The translations under genes were made by a program, and so were the position numbers. Positions 20,898 to 21,123 of a stretch of 21,123 bases of DNA are shown in pieces. Below the pieces are notes generated by a model. The model saw nothing but the letters and a program-made list of their open reading frames with translations, was not told the DNA's origin and did no database searches. Origin of the DNA: Inquilinus sp039594555 (lineage in GTDB: Bacteria; Pseudomonadota; Alphaproteobacteria; DSM-16000; Inquilinaceae); the NCBI RefSeq assembly GCF_039594555.1, contig NZ_JBCNNF010000072.1:1-21123 (forward strand). The letters are read 5' to 3'. Within the stretch, counting starts at the first letter, position 1. Each line of letters opens with the position of its first letter.

Positions 20898-21123
20898 CGG
20901 CGTGCTCCGTCTCCACCTCGCAGCCGACCGCCCCGGGCCTCGACCCGGCCGAGGCGGCGCGCGCCGGGCGCATGCTCGACCGGCTGGCCGAGATGGCGAT
21001 GGAGCAGGCGGAGGCGACGCACAAGGCCCTGCTGGCCGCGGTCGCCGCCGGCGAGGCGACGCAGGCCAAGGAGTTCGGCCTCGCCTTCGACCGCGCCTCC
21101 CGCGGCGTCCGCCGCAGCCTGGC
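20891..21123 (+). CDS. Unknown protein, N-terminal part cut by window edge
   Basis: The frame from ATG 20891 stays open to the window end (77 full codons) with nearly every third base G or C, as in the neighbouring genes. It reads MNAACSVSTSQPTAPGLDPA and then helical sequence rich in Ala, Glu and Arg (RMLDRLAEMAMEQAEATHKA, FGLAFDRASRGVRRSL), likely an all-helical or coiled-coil protein. I do not recognise a family. No Shine-Dalgarno is seen; a possible TTGCGC-N17-CATGAT promoter (20855-20883) would give a nearly leaderless message. An ATG at 20884 opens another frame but with worse codon pattern. Confidence 0.6.
   Translation, partial: MNAACSVSTSQPTAPGLDPAEAARAGRMLDRLAEMAMEQAEATHKALLAAVAAGEATQAKEFGLAFDRASRGVRRSL

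Noticed and set aside
20884..21123. Alternative start ATG 20884 in another frame for the last gene
   Set aside because: Third-position GC is much better in the frame from 20891, and the alternative product is Gly/Arg-rich shadow sequence.

Overview
The window is a stretch of very GC-rich chromosome (third codon positions almost all G or C) that looks like a free-living alphaproteobacterium, most likely of the Rhodospirillales/Azospirillum-Inquilinus type. That placement is an inference from GC content, protein style (a DUF3297 protein, a periplasmic GPx-like peroxidase, LolA, GYD, SET and Lrp proteins) and the dispersed intergenic palindromes. I see no rRNA, tRNA, CRISPR array, transposase, phage structural gene or plasmid function.

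Layout. 1-1540 (+): the tail of an alpha/beta hydrolase-domain protein, a dispersed palindromic repeat, then lolA and a GNAT acetyltransferase joined stop-to-start. 1550-3097 (-): an MBL-fold hydrolase followed by an XRE/cupin regulator, preceded by a tandem TCTTCTATAGAAGA-type operator. 3272-4161 (-): a SET-domain protein overlapping a second GNAT acetyltransferase by 4 bp. 4371-5144 (+): a PuuD-like class I glutamine amidotransferase. 5288-6852 (-): a GYD-domain protein and a class C beta-lactamase/family VIII esterase-like hydrolase. 7243-8862: divergent GPx-like peroxidase (-) and D-2-hydroxyacid dehydrogenase (+). 8863-9239: nested inverted repeats. 9240-11507: NTF2-like protein and SDR (-), divergent from an HxlR regulator and an L-2-haloacid dehalogenase (+). 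11592-14828: a small secreted four-cysteine protein (-), a LacI regulator (-), a divergent 74-aa unknown protein (+) and a PLP aminotransferase (+). 14833-17032: ICMT-like membrane methyltransferase and DUF3297 protein (-), divergent from a beta-propeller lactonase (+). 17064-17244: second copy of the repeat found at 8983. 17260-18788: SDR (-) and TetR (+) divergent over a large operator. 18913-20807: M20 deacylase (-) and Lrp/AsnC regulator (+) divergent. 20891-end: start of an unknown gene cut by the window edge.

The common theme is small regulator-plus-enzyme modules: five regulators of five different families (XRE-cupin, HxlR, LacI, TetR, Lrp) sit next to one or two small-molecule enzymes each, and four of them have recognisable palindromes in the adjacent intergenic space. 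This suits a soil or rhizosphere catabolic generalist. No single large novel system stands out. The items most worth a second look are the LacI/small-ORF overlapping promoters with three half-related operators (13125-13198), the tandem palindrome before the MBL/XRE pair (3165-3198), the SET-GNAT overlap (3760-3763), and the REPIN-like dispersed elements (8901-9212, 11546-11574, 17064-17244).
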